A stretch of 64,000 nt of DNA from Hemileia vastatrix (Eukaryota; Basidiomycota; Pucciniomycetes; Pucciniales; Zaghouaniaceae), in assembly GCA_030280995.1 (NCBI GenBank), contig JASXTE010000012.1:6829001-6893000 (forward strand). Reading direction: 5' to 3'. Shown here one piece after another: positions 48,154 through 59,225 of this stretch. Numbering within the stretch: the stretch's first letter is position 1; every line of letters starts with the position of its first letter. A model generated the notes under the pieces. The model saw only the letters and a list, made by a program, of their open reading frames with translations. It was not told where the DNA came from and ran no database searches. The position numbers and the translations under genes are program-made.

Positions 48154-49254
48154 GAGCATACTTTGATTGTTGGTGTTAATTTTTCTAGGTGTATTTTGAG
48201 ATTTTTATCTCATGTGTGGGTAAAGTAGCCTAATAAGTGCTTTATTGAATCCCAGTGTTCTTTCCGAGGACACTTAGAAAATCTGGAAAGTAAATTCAGT
48301 GAGAAATAAATATCAGGGAGAGTGATTCAACTTTTGAGAGATATTTTTCTGGGTTTATTGTTATTGCTTTGTTGTCTGAGGAATGTAATTTTATATTTTG
48401 TGGTAAGGGCTTTCAACATGGAAATTTTTTTCTTATATGAGGAACTAGAAACTTAGAGATTTGGTGCGATTGTTTCAGTCTGTATCCTCTGTGCACATTT
48501 TTTATCAATCTTCCAAAAATAGAGTCCAGACCTTCTTCCCATTATATGGTGAGTGATTTCTATAGTTTTTTTCAAGTTGTTGCAGGGTAAATATTGATTC
48601 ATCTCTTACTAGTCTATTGTAAATATGGATCCATATCATTTTTTTCTTGTTTGACTTGTTGGTTAAGTGGTACACACTATTGTCATAATTTAAAACTTGT
48701 TATCCTTCATTTCAAAGCATACTGCTGAGGTTTTGCCACCAACATCAAGCAGCTTGACATGTTATATAGAGAGCCTTATTCAGCTTCCATGCACAACCAT
48801 CTTCAAGTTCAAACCTGGGAGGATCTTTCACCCATAAGTCTTATTTTATGAGATAATGGAGGTATGCCTCTGTGATATCAAAAGTATGGACTTGCCAATT
48901 TTTGATAGGCACTATTATCATTATGAGGCATTGGGACATGAAAGTAGCTGTTTGAGCAAAATTTTCCAAGAAATGAATGCTATGTATTTTTTTGAAGCCT
49001 CTTGTGACATACCTGGATTTTTATTTAATTACTTCATTGAAAGAAATAATTTTTTCAGAAATTACTCATTTGGAATCTAGGATGTGAGCTCCAGTGGGTG
49101 GTTTTCTCCTTTATCACACTTCCATCCTCTATAGGCTACTCATTTTATCTTTACATGCATCAAACCAATCATCTGAGTTGGTGGATTGAATTTCTTCTTT
49201 GTATGTCTTAGGGGTTGCCATTGAAAAGTGGAAAGAGTGCTTGAGGATTGAGTT
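48154..49254 (-). pseudogene. Copia X reverse transcriptase
   Basis: The minus strand gives MSQCLIMIIVPIKNWQVHTF followed by DITEAYLHYLIK (first catalytic Asp), then LWVKDPPRFELEDGCAWKLN and KALYITCQAA.CWW, matching the copia RT palm order. The DD box downstream is not clearly readable. Stops replace several residues. Confidence 0.72.
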
Positions 49255-50430
49255 TCATAGCCTCTCTTGTTCATCAAAGCAACACTCTTCCAAAAAATCA
49301 CCAAGAGTGAGTTCCTTGAGAGTGTCAGATGAGGGGCTCAGAATGAGTAAGTGTGAGATAGCCATCTTATTTGGTTTTTCTAATGGTGGCTTGCAAAAAT
49401 CAGACAATGCTGATGATATAAATTTCTCTCTTTCTAGATCCCAGAAAAGCCAGCCTTTTGACCCTTGTGGATATCCTACACAAAAAATTTCCGTGCACAA
49501 GCGTCTAGCTTTAAGCAGTTATATTTTGAAATATGCAAAAAAGCAATTTCCCTAAAATTATGCAGGAGGTCCAGTTGGGGATTCTGTTCAAAAAATACCA
49601 CAAAGGGGGTCATTTCTCATGTGGTGACATTTAGTAGACATTTGAGTAAGAATGATGCCCATCTTTATGCAAATCCCCAGAAGAATTTAGGCAATCCACT
49701 TTCATACAGGATAGTTTTTCATATTTCTTCAACAGACTGATTATACCTTTCAACCCAACCATTCTGAGTGTGGGAATATGGTTGAATTTGTTCATGTACA
49801 ATCTCCTTATTATGAAATAAATCCTCTAACTTTCAGTTCTTGAACTCTCCACTGTTATCAGACCTGAATAAATTCACATGAGTATTGAACTTATTCTCTT
49901 GGCATGTGATAGTTTTTACAATGCATTTATCTGCTTCCAAATTGTTTTCTAGGATGTGGAATTCACCATATGAGGTGGAAATGTCTTTGATTGTCAATGC
50001 ATACAGACCATTTTGGAATTATGCCTCCTTAAAAGGTCCTATAAGATCCGCAGTAATGATTTCAAGCTTAGTAGGAGTCCTTCTGGTTGAATCACTGAGA
50101 AATTATCTCTTAATTTTACACAGCTTTCAGGTCTTGAATTTTATCTCTCCTAGTGGCAGCTGTTCAGGTATTCCTAGCTTCATTTGGTTAGCTATGAGTC
50201 TCCTGAGTTGTTGCAGGCTGGAATGCCCAAATTTTCAATGCCACATGTATAAATTCTCTTCATCTGCAGTGCAGATTCATTTATTTGCTTTATTTGTGAG
50301 ATTCTCTGTGGGACAGATAGAATTTTATTAACTTTTTTATTTTCTATGTTTTTTGCTATATTGAGATTTTTTTGTTTCTGATATTATTATGTTTGAGCAA
50401 ATTGCCTTGTAGTGGTTGTGGCCACAACCA
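49255..50430 (-). pseudogene. Copia X integrase
   Basis: The minus strand near 50230-50050 reads HRKFGHSSLQQLRRLIANQM, the GAG-pre-integrase HHCC part, followed by DLIGPF at the start of the core. Lower down the core ends and YVLVYFFE-like residues lead into the open piece 49500-49255 (MCTEIFCVGYPQGSKGWLFW, DLEREKFISSALSDFC), the conserved segment between integrase and RT. Plus-strand frames here are shadows. Confidence 0.72.
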
Positions 50431-50434
50431 TTGT

Positions 50435-51535
50435 CTATTGGTGAGGGGGGATGGAAAATATTTGATACCATGCTTTTTTGAAAACAAAGTCTGTACCATT
50501 TATTGACATTAGAATTCCACTCCTGATTAGTGTAGCAGGTGAGATCAAAGTGCCATGAGAATTTTTAAAATAATAAACAAGACTAATACTGATAGTCACT
50601 CCATTATTCCTGCAAAAGTATAGAGCCCCCATCCCTGTAATAAAATTTGGAGCTGTTAAAATTGCCACTCGTAATGGGACAGAAGGATTAACAGGGATGA
50701 AATTGACTAAAAAATCTTGGTCTTCCATAAAGTGATGTGTTTCTCCCATATCTAGTAGGGGATGTGCAGAAGAGCCTTTTACCAGGCTAGGAAGATGTTC
50801 CAGAACAACAGTGAAAGCCATTGGTTGTTCATCTTTAATTTCCACCATTTTCACTTGTGGTTGTGAGTCTTTTGGTGGTCCTTTCACCTGCCTATATACC
50901 TTGGAGGGGTAGGTTGGTTGGTAACTGTCAACTTTTTTAAAAAGAATTTGATGAGGAGCGTTTGTTTGTTTTCTGTAGTCTTCTTTCATTGGTACAGGTT
51001 CTAAGATGAGGTAGAATGCTTGGTATGTTTGATTTCCATTTAGTGGTGAGTTTGGAAATCTTTGTCCACATGAAGGCAGGGGACAACACTTGGTTTGTAA
51101 ATGATCTGGTGAGTTGTAATTTCAACACAATGGAGTTCTTATGGCTAGTACCTTCTTGTTGTCATTTTCACAGGATTTCTTATCCTCTATGTTGGTGTTA
51201 GCCAGTTGTGTGGTGATGTTATTTGAATCATCATCAGTTTTGTTTTGAATGAGGTGCTTGGTAATGTTCAAATGGTCCCAAGTAATGGCTGCTATGTGTT
51301 GAATGTTGGCTACAACCAGGAACTCTGCCATTACTTTAAGGTGATATTCTGTTTCTTCAAGAGCTTTCTCATAGACACTTTCATTGTTTATGAGAGTCTG
51401 TTGCAGAAAAATTCCATAGAATGCCTTCTTGGTGAAGTCTGTGAGGCTGACTGGACCAAGGTTAGTTGTTATCAGAGAAGATATAGTGGAAAAGGAGGAA
51501 AAGAAGAAAAAAGTTTCACTTATAGGCCCATAACT
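50435..51535 (-). pseudogene. Copia X gag and protease
   Basis: The gag part (51535-51122) contains EYHLKVMAEFLVVANIQHIA and a charged, Asn-rich tail. The next part (50989-50435) holds the protease: HPLLDMGETHHFMEDQDFLV, where the usual DSGAT active site reads DMGET, followed by FITGMGALYF. Next to the 5' LTR the minus strand is GAGTTATGGGCC, a plausible half-tRNA primer site matching an initiator-Met anticodon arm, as known for Drosophila copia. Confidence 0.75.
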
Positions 51536-51682
51536 CATTATGGCACGGACTTTGGGCTAAAGGGATATGAGAGGTAATTGGTGTTCGATTACTCAATACT
51601 CTTTAATATCACTAGTGTTGAGTTTATATACATGCTGTAGTTAGGGTTGTAGTACTGCGGCATAGGTGAGTAGGTTATGACA
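51536..51682 (-). repeat. 5' LTR of copia X
   Basis: 147 bases, uninterrupted, giving the reference for the split 3' LTR (24166-24238 and 32777-32849). Plus-strand start CATTATGGCACGGAC, end GTAGGTTATGACA. Confidence 0.85.
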
Positions 51683-51687
51683 TAAAT

Positions 51688-53218
51688 TGGTATTTTACAA
51701 ATTGTGAGAGGAAGTCATATCGCATGTTAATAAAATAACTGTCAAAAAATAGATGATAGTATACCCATAAGGTGTTTTTTTTTTTTTTTTTTCGCAGTCA
51801 ACTTATATACACTAACCACAAAAAAAATCTGGAACTTTCTATCAGGTGTTTATCCTTAACTTCATGATTAGTTAAAAAGAATCTGTGATTTGACGGCATG
51901 CAAATATTTCTGTGCTCAAATTGGTCATTATTAAATGCGTGAGCATCACACAAAAGGACAGGCACCTGCTCCCGAGTATCAACATTTTTTTCTTTTTTTG
52001 TGACTAGTAATGAATTTTTAATTCTCATAATACTATTAAGCTAGAGAGATGAAGGAGAGGTAAGCGAGTACACAAGTGTTCGGGTTTTGTGGCGTCGTAT
52101 ATGTAAGTAAACCAATAACGACGAAAAGATGTCGTTTCAGGGGAGATAGGTTAAGGATGGATTAAGCCCGTCAAACCTGTCCAATACGGATAACATGTAG
52201 ATTCGTTTAAGTCTAAAGGAGAAAGTTTACCAATGGGGGTTTGGCTAGGGCGAAAATGTCAGGGGGTTTTTACCAGCTTTCAAACTCTCGCCCTCTTCTT
52301 CGCGAAGTAAGGTAAGGAAGGAAAGATACTTCATGGAAAACAACGTGAAATCAATGGAACAAACAATCAATGTGATATGTCAATCCTAAAGTAGAAAGAG
52401 ATGTGAGATAGAGGGCAACATGGTATATTTCAAAATTGTTTGAACCCGATTATTATGAGTCAATCAGACTCTCTTATTAGCCACAAAAAAGGAGCACAAT
52501 GAATAATGGAAACTGAAACATATTAACTATCTACCAGAGGTTATCACAAACTTCGCAGACATTGGAAATTTATAACTGATAACTATACATTCAAAAGCGT
52601 GCCTTGCTTTAATATCATTAAATCGCCATAAAAATGTATTTAAAATTATCAGCGAAAGAATGGAGGATTGAACTCTCTAAATTTTTTTATTACTTGTTAA
52701 ATTTTAGATCGTAAGGGCATGGATACTTATTTGTGCCAGAAGAAGTGTGGAATTTGTCACTCTACCCACGAATATCTCGTAGCTAAGGGTTCGCTGATAG
52801 ATATGGTTGCGCAGCCTTTGCCTTGTTTGTTGTCTTGGCCGAAAGAAGCTGCCGCAATACCGTTGCACAACCTTCGCTCATGATCAAAGTTACCTATTCG
52901 GAAATGGCTCTTTACTCGATTTTTTTTTCTTTTTTTTCTTTTTTTTCTTTTTGAAAATTGAAACGACAAAGTTGTGGCATCGCGTCACTAAGAATTGATG
53001 TTAACGAATATTTTTTCATTTAAAAATTTTGGCCTAGTGTTCAGGCACTCACTATATTTGTTATGTTTTCCATTATATTCGCTTCACTTTTGCTTGTGGT
53101 GCCCCATCACCCTTGTCTATTTTTCATTTCTTTCAATAAAAGTGTGTCTATTTGTTCATCAATATATCCCATTTTTCCAAGTGTATAGTTTCTGTCCATA
53201 TATCTGAACCATTTACAC
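51688..53218. other. Intergenic region upstream of the Nrg1-like gene
   Basis: No supported gene. Short frames (for example 51798-52028 on the minus strand) lack domains. A T-tract of about 15-20 bases lies near 51780 and a TC-interrupted T-tract at 52920-52953, just 270 bases before the gene. CG dinucleotides are common here, unlike in the transposon stack. Confidence 0.55.
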
Positions 53219-54546
53219 ATGTTTTCAACAAACAATCCTGAAAGCTGTACATATCCCGCTCAATTTCCTGTAGAATCAGTACCCATGTATAATCAGCCAT
53301 TTTTTCAAGAATCTCTTCTTTCGTCTCCCCCACCCTTTTTTAATCATGATCAAACTATTGTGGATAATATGTCTTTACCCTTTGCCATTGAAAATCTTCA
53401 AATGGATTCTCGAATCCCAAGAAGTTATGAAGAAACTTTATACGGGATGGACTACTCCAACTCCCATTTTATAACGACAGATTCCAATCAATCATGGCGT
53501 CAGACTTCAAATGATTTTTATACTGAACAATACCCAGCAAACTCACAACTTGGAATACCTATTGTGTCATCAGATCCTTCTTGCTCTCAGATTCTCCCAC
53601 CTCACAGTAATAATGGAAATCAAGTAGGTTATTTTTCTGATGTGAATGAAGATTGGCAAGTTTCCTTTACCACTCCTGAAACAAGATTTGAGGAAAATTT
53701 CTCGGCGTCCCATTGCTCTTCCGCGTCCATATCTCTTCCATATAGGACATCTGAGACTCTTGAGAATTCACCATCGTTTAATGTTTCATCGACTCATTCT
53801 CTAAAAAACTACAGGAAAGCTTCCAAAAAAAGTGAGAGAGTGGCATCAACAGTAGACGTGAGCGTCACTCCTGGAGGCTACGCGCGCAAGTATGCTTGCA
53901 CTTGGGAAGGCTGTGGAAAAGCATTCACAACTTCTGGACATCTTGCACGTCATAATCGAATTCATACTGGAGAGAAACGCTATGAGTGTCTTATGGAAGG
54001 ATGCAAGAGTCGCTTTAGTCGACAAGATAACATGTTGCAACAGTAAGCCATTTTTATTTGAATCAAAGATCAAGAAAGGGTTGATTGATTGATTGAGTTT
54101 AAATTATCTCCTCCAGCTATCGAACCCACCTTCTAGGAAAATCACGTCGCCTACCTTCTCTGGCAGTTCCTGTCAAACCAGAAGAAATCAAGGATCATGT
54201 CTATTCCGCAGCTCTTCGAATGCACCGGGAAAGACTTAAGAAAGCAGGTGGAGCATCCAAGACACGTGGCCGTTCAGTCTCTGAGAGTTATGCTATGACT
54301 TCGACCAATCAAAAAGAACCTTCAACAGTTTTGAGGAATCCTGGAGATGTAGGAAGTTTTGAAGACCGAAAATCATCCATGGGGAGCAATTCAACAAACT
54401 GCGAAGACAACTTTATGATCCCGTCTATTCGCATGCCCATGTTGACGCCTCATATTTCACCACCCTTTGATTGGTCGTCTGTTAACACTCGCAAATCCTT
54501 GCCAGCAATTTACAGTTCAACCTTGTTTGAGGCGCCCGATTTTTGA
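53219..54546 (+). CDS. Nrg1-like C2H2 zinc finger transcription factor
   Basis: Two exons (53219-54042 and 54117-54546) separated by a 74-base GT..AG intron give a 417-aa nuclear protein. Two adjacent C2H2 fingers lie near the middle. Finger 1 (Cys227, Cys232, His245, His249) contains [20 protein letters not shown]. Finger 2 (Cys257, Cys262, His275, His279) contains [17 protein letters not shown]. The intron splits the His275 codon, and splicing is needed to complete finger 2. Both finger sequences closely resemble yeast Nrg1, a repressor of glucose-repressed and filamentation genes, which suggests DNA binding to a C-rich element. The N-terminal 220 residues are Ser/Asn/Gln/Pro-rich and probably regulatory. 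The C-terminal tail is basic, then Ser-rich. The target genes in this organism are unknown. Confidence 0.88.
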
Positions 54547-55302
54547 AATCAAGGAAAACTACTGGAAAAAATATTTTTTGAAATGAAGAGTAGCCGTTAA
54601 GTCAGGTTTCATTCAGAAAAAACACTATACTGGTATAAACACAACACACATTTTTTAGTAGGGGGATATTTTTTTAGTCATCAAAAAACGGAACCAAAAG
54701 TGTATACAACGGAAAACAACCCATTCTTCAGGACCGCCTTTACTTGTATTTGGTCATTGGGGAAAGTGCAAAGTGCGAAAAACCGTTAGACAAAATATCA
54801 AGGAAACAAATCTTTTCAATTGTTGACTTAGTTATTTGATAAACTAATCATTTCTATCCTTATATGTGCACCATGTCAAAAGTCTCTTATAAATTCTGTA
54901 TAAAATTAAATTAGCTCACAAATATTGATCAAAAGGTTTAAAAAATTTCTTTTTCTAAATAGTTTGATGATATCTGGTGAAAAAAATATAGAAATTTTAC
55001 GAAATTGCTGTTAGGAAGACCTCCTTCCTTTTATTGCTATTATTATTCGTCCATTCATTTGTCTTTTTTTCGAGGATTATTTTGGGATTGTATTTATAAA
55101 TTTTAAACTTCGGTAGCTGTGCTGAAAATACATTTGATGCTGAAATTTATCAGTATTAGCTTTTCTTTTGATCATTCCAATAGATATTGCCTTCACTGGT
55201 GTGATTTGAGAAATTGACCAGACTAGTAAAATAAGGTTTATGTGAAGATAGGTCCAATCCCTGTCATACATGCAAATTTTTTACTTCTTTAAAATAACAA
55301 AG
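54547..55302. other. Intergenic region downstream of the Nrg1-like gene
   Basis: No gene or clear repeat recognised; AT-rich with short unsupported frames. Confidence 0.5.
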
Positions 55303-55668
55303 CACAGGGGGAGAAATCCCTGAACTAGATGTCTAGTTCAGTTTTTGTTTGCAGGGTATGACTTCGGGTCTGATTTGTGGAGTGACCCTGTTTGACCCCA
55401 CCTTATTTTTTTGCTTTTCTGACATTGGCATCTCCTTGGCTCATGTCCTATCATCTTCATGGATCCATCCAAAAATTCTATTTGCACCTCCTCTTCTTTT
55501 CTCTTACCAGCATACCCACACCTCACCACCTTAATACTCTTCCAAAGGCAAAAAAATAAGGTGGGCTCAACAAGTGACATTTAATGGTTTGTCACAAAAA
55601 TGCACCTAAGGAATGAATTAGGGTCACAAAACTAAACTAGAAATCTAGTTCACCATTTTCCCTCTGTG
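55303..55668. mobile_element. CACTA-type MITE, second short copy
   Basis: 366 bases, with ends CACAGGGGGAGAAA and TTTTCCCTCTGTG, then subterminal palindromes GAACTAGATGTCTAGTTC at the left and AACTAGAAATCTAGTT at the right. The 3-bp flanks AAG and ATG differ at one base, so the duplication is not certain. The apparent minus-strand frame here is shared with 47912-48118 and is a by-product of the repeat. Confidence 0.8.
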
Positions 55669-55970
55669 ATGGTGTATTTTAACCACAAAAAAATCCTTTA
55701 AAAACAATTGTAATAAATTATTTCCAGTATGAAGAGGATTGTAGATAAAAAGGGGTCAATTCACACAATAAAAGCTTCGATTGGATGGAGTTATAAAATT
55801 CAACCTAACAAGATGTGATTATACCTTAGTAAAACAATTTAGAGAACAGATAAATTATGTAGGACTATTTGAGGACAATGTTTCACCATTTTTTCATTTT
55901 TATAGTTAATTGCATGATTTTGAATTAAATTTCAAAAACAAAATTCTGGAATTTTAAGTATCAGAATTAA
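55669..55970. other. AT-rich flank of LTR B
   Basis: Nothing recognised in these 300 bases. Confidence 0.4.
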
Positions 55971-56651
55971 TTTCAGGCTGAGCTCAAGTACAGAGATGTG
56001 AATAGCTTGATTAGTCAGTTGTCTAGAAGATTTAAATGGTCCAGTATGAATAGAGTTGCCCAAATCCAATTAAGTATTAGAATATAATTCAATATAATGG
56101 TCTCAGTAATTTAATCTCACTTAATATAAATGGTATACAGCTTACAGTTGGTAGAAAAATAGCAAAAATTGATTAAAACACTATTTCAAATATTTAAAAG
56201 TACTAACGAATATGTATTATAATTGTATGGTTATATCTTTAAAATATAATGATAAAGAATGTAGAATAAAAGCCCAAAAACCTCCTCCTTATATACCCAC
56301 ATATCCACTCAATGTTCCCCCGTGTCTTTCCAGTCCTTTCCACTTCCAATGACACCTCATACTAGCAAATCCACATTCCCATCAACCCTAGGACTATCCC
56401 ATAACCAAAGGAAAATCATCTTACATTCCAAAATCCAAGAATAACATGGTTAATCCATCAAAATATAGTAATAATCCAAAAACAGAGTATATGCATGTAA
56501 TTTTTAAAATAAAAGGCTAAATAAAGGAATTAAAGGACCTACAAATAATGTCTAATTAAGGGATATCAAAAGTGGAAATGAAGACATTCATTAGGGGGTG
56601 TCAGTTCTGGCAAATCCGCACTTAAATAAGTGTGGATTTCCAAAACACACT

Positions 56652-57828
56652 TGTCAGTATAGTCTAGTATATAAGTATGATATAATAGTGTTATTTTATG
56701 GTCCTACTACTTATTAATAAATGATTTAGTGATTAAACCTCAGGGGAAGACTAATAGAATAGTTATACTCAAATAAAACTCACAATACTTGGATTTAAAT
56801 GCGTGCTAGTGGTGGAAAATAGAAGAATAAAATATAGTTATAGCTATTATAAAGATAATATCAATTTATAAGGGCTTTATAATATATTTCTGAATGTTAA
56901 TAATTGTATTGTAGTGTTTGTTTGAAGTGTAGTAATTGAATGATGATAAAAAACCGTCAAAATCCCTCCTTACTTATACCCAAATCCACTGGAGTGCACA
57001 GACCTTCAATCCAGATGATGTCACTGCTATCCCTGGCAATTACAGCACTGTGAGGGCCCATCACCTCCCCATGGCGTCCACTTCAAGCAGTTTCAACACC
57101 CAGACCTCAAGTAAGGACCCTCCATCACTATTAATAATAACACAGAGTCATACCATAAATAGAAAACCCAGATAAAAGCGGATACCATAAAGAAACAGGT
57201 AAAATAAATGATCAAAAAGAGATTTAATGAAACTAAAAGCATATAAAGGAAACAAATAAAATGTCCAAGCCCCCAATAACATCCCCAAGCATCCACATTA
57301 ACCCAAAAACATCTTTCCAACCCATAAATCCGTGAATAACCATCCAAGGAAGTAATTTTAGTTGTCCAAACTGGGTGTATGCGCCTGATATAGGTGTCTA
57401 TGCTTCTGTAGGCATTGTGAATCCACTGATTTCGTCCATATGACCTAAAATAAGCAGAAAAACAAAGGTTATAGGCTATTAAGGGGCTAAAACCCACTTA
57501 TATACCTAAATATACATAATATACTGCATATTTCACTGAATATGAGATTTATGTATACATATAAGCTTATGTATGTCGATAATTACTTCATATCACTTAA
57601 GATAAGTATATTATGACTCCATTAACACCTTAATAAGTATTATTAGGCCATGGATAAGCTATTTAAACTATTATAAATTATATAATAGAATAATAATTAT
57701 ATATATATATAATAAAATAATATATATTATTATTTTAACCTTATTTTTAAGATATAAGCTTAATCTAGTTAAGGTTATCTTATTTTAAGCATAAGAAATA
57801 CTCAGTCCTAAGGATATTTAGGCTGACA
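56652..57828 (-). mobile_element. Solo LTR inside element H
   Basis: 1177 bases bounded by TGTCAG at the left and GGCTGACA at the right, flanked by ACACT at 56647-56651 and 57829-57833. On the minus strand it begins TGTCAGCCTAAATATCC and contains GGACTGAG near the start and a TATA-like box near 56965, so it is a relative of LTRs A and B. No internal coding sequence remains, as expected after LTR-LTR recombination. The frame at 56936-57175 is fortuitous. Confidence 0.85.
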
Positions 57829-58046
57829 ACACTAGCCCCAATACTGGTGGATTTCAAAATGAAATAAGTCACTTATTTCACTCAAATCCCCACTTTCTCA
57901 ACTAAAAGTGCTGATTTCACCATCAAGTCCCATTTCACTGATTTGTCAGCATCATCCCATTCATACGCAGCACTCGGCAGCATAACACTTCATAACTCAA
58001 AACATCGTACATCACTTACATCTTCATATCATATCATATAAGAGTT

Positions 58047-58690
58047 ATGCCTTCCTCACTTTCAAATCGTGATAAATTACATAAAGCAATGACTTTCATG
58101 GCTCTTGAACTGCTCTTGGACTCTGATTGCGATTCTGATTCTGATCTAGAAGAAGATTTTGTCTTTTTATCAAAAATGGCCACAAAACATTACCTTCTTC
58201 CCAGAAAGCCTCAAGTACTTCATACCCCCAAGTACACCATCCAAACACTTCTTAAACTATCTACACTCAGTTTTAGACAGCTGTTCAGGAATTCTCAGGA
58301 ATGTTTCCTTAAATTGCTTGAGCTTATTCAGGATCATCCCATATTTCACAATAATTCTCAAAAAGAACAACAACATCCTTCAATTCAATTGGCCATCACA
58401 CTATGTCGTTTGGCTTCAAATGGTAATGGAGCTGGTTTGAAACGTTTAGAAAATGTCTTTGATTTAGGGTATGGTTCAGTTAACACTTATACCAAACAAT
58501 GTATCACTGCCATCAACTCCATGTAATCTCAACTTCTCACCTGGCCAACAAAAGAAGAGCGACTTGAATCATCTCAGGTTATGCAAGCAGAGGGCTTCCC
58601 AGGATGCATTGGTTTTGTTGATGGTACTGCTATTCCTTTGAGCCAGAAACCTGCTCAAGGTGGAAACAATTACTTTCACATTCTTGTCAA
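58047..58690 (+). pseudogene. Harbinger-type transposase, N-terminal half
   Basis: ATG 58047 opens 159 codons with an acidic start (LLDSDCDSDSDLEEDFVFL). A helix-turn-helix-type domain follows (FRQLFRNSQECFLKLLELI, QLAITLCRLASNGNGAGLKR, GYGSVNTYTKQCITAINSM). After one stop (58524) the frame continues into the start of the DDE nuclease: QAEGFPGCIGFVDGTAIPLS with QKPAQGGNNYF. The Asp of FVDGT is the first catalytic residue. After NNYF the similarity ends abruptly at about 58677 and AT-rich repeats follow, so the second Asp and the Glu are not encoded downstream on this strand. The family is the DDE_Tnp_4 (PIF/Harbinger) type. Confidence 0.82.
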
Positions 58691-58737
58691 AAATTTTCAC
58701 CAAAATATTTACAATTCAAAAAAATTCTATATCTGTT

Positions 58738-58900
58738 TTAAAAAATTGGCAATACTCTCCCCTGCATTTTATTGAAGCAAGGGGTGGATATCACCAAAAT
58801 TTTTCTAAGTCATCAATTTCACATGTCAGATTTGAAAATTTGGCAATACCCCCCCCCCTGCATTTTATTGAAGTAAGTGATGGAAGTCATCTAAATTTAA
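58738..58900. repeat. Two direct copies of a ~62-base unit
   Basis: CCCCTGCATTTTATTGAAG with preceding TTGGCAATAC occurs at about 58747 and 58847. The unit lies exactly where the transposase similarity breaks off. Confidence 0.75.
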
Positions 58901-59105
58901 TATAATTACATAAATTATTAAATAAATATCTAATATATATCAATTTCCCTAGTTTAAAGTAATGACAATCCCTCAAGCCAAAATGAAGACCAAGTCTAGA
59001 AACAAAAGTTTGGGACTTTCCACAGGTATAGGCTAGAGGAACCCCATGAAACAAATAAATGTTATCATGATTACAATTTATACAACACAAGGTCGTTGGC
59101 CCATT
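58900..59105 (-). pseudogene. Possible transposase fragment on the opposite strand
   Basis: The minus-strand frame reads CCINCNHDNIYLFHGVPLAY, then TCGKSQTFVSRLGLHFG and DCHYFKLGKLIYI. This can be aligned with the DDE_Tnp_4 segment that normally follows NNYF (NCxxxCDHxxxFxxxxxGxPGSxHDSxxF ... YxLGDxxY), but the catalytic HDS reads GKS and the Gly-Asp is lost. If real, the middle of the transposase was inverted relative to its start. The match is weak. Confidence 0.35.
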
Positions 59106-59225
59106 ACTTTTGTTGAGGAAATTGATACATAAAAAATATTTATTAAAAATTTACAAAAAAATATAAAATTTTCGATGACAACTCTAATCCCCATACTTTT
59201 TGGATCTAAATAAAGTTTTTTTAAA

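Larger units (their letters stand above)
24166..51682 (-). mobile_element. Copia X, outermost element of a nested stack
   Basis: The element is flanked by TAAAT at 24161-24165 and 51683-51687. The 5' LTR is 51536-51682 (147 bases, minus strand TGTCATAACC to GCCATAATG). The 3' LTR is split into 24166-24238 and 32777-32849 by a MITE and copia Y. Its coding part (47171-51535) keeps the order gag, protease, integrase, RT, RNase H. Gypsy W is inserted at 32855-47166 directly in the polypurine tract next to the 3' LTR; without it the minus strand reads GAGTGGGTGGG then TTTCATAACC. Subtracting all inserts leaves about 4.3 kb, normal for copia. All coding parts are broken. Confidence 0.85.

Noticed and set aside
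51798..52028. 76-codon minus-strand frame next to copia X
   Set aside because: No recognisable domain, no signal peptide and no similarity to copia sequence; not supported.
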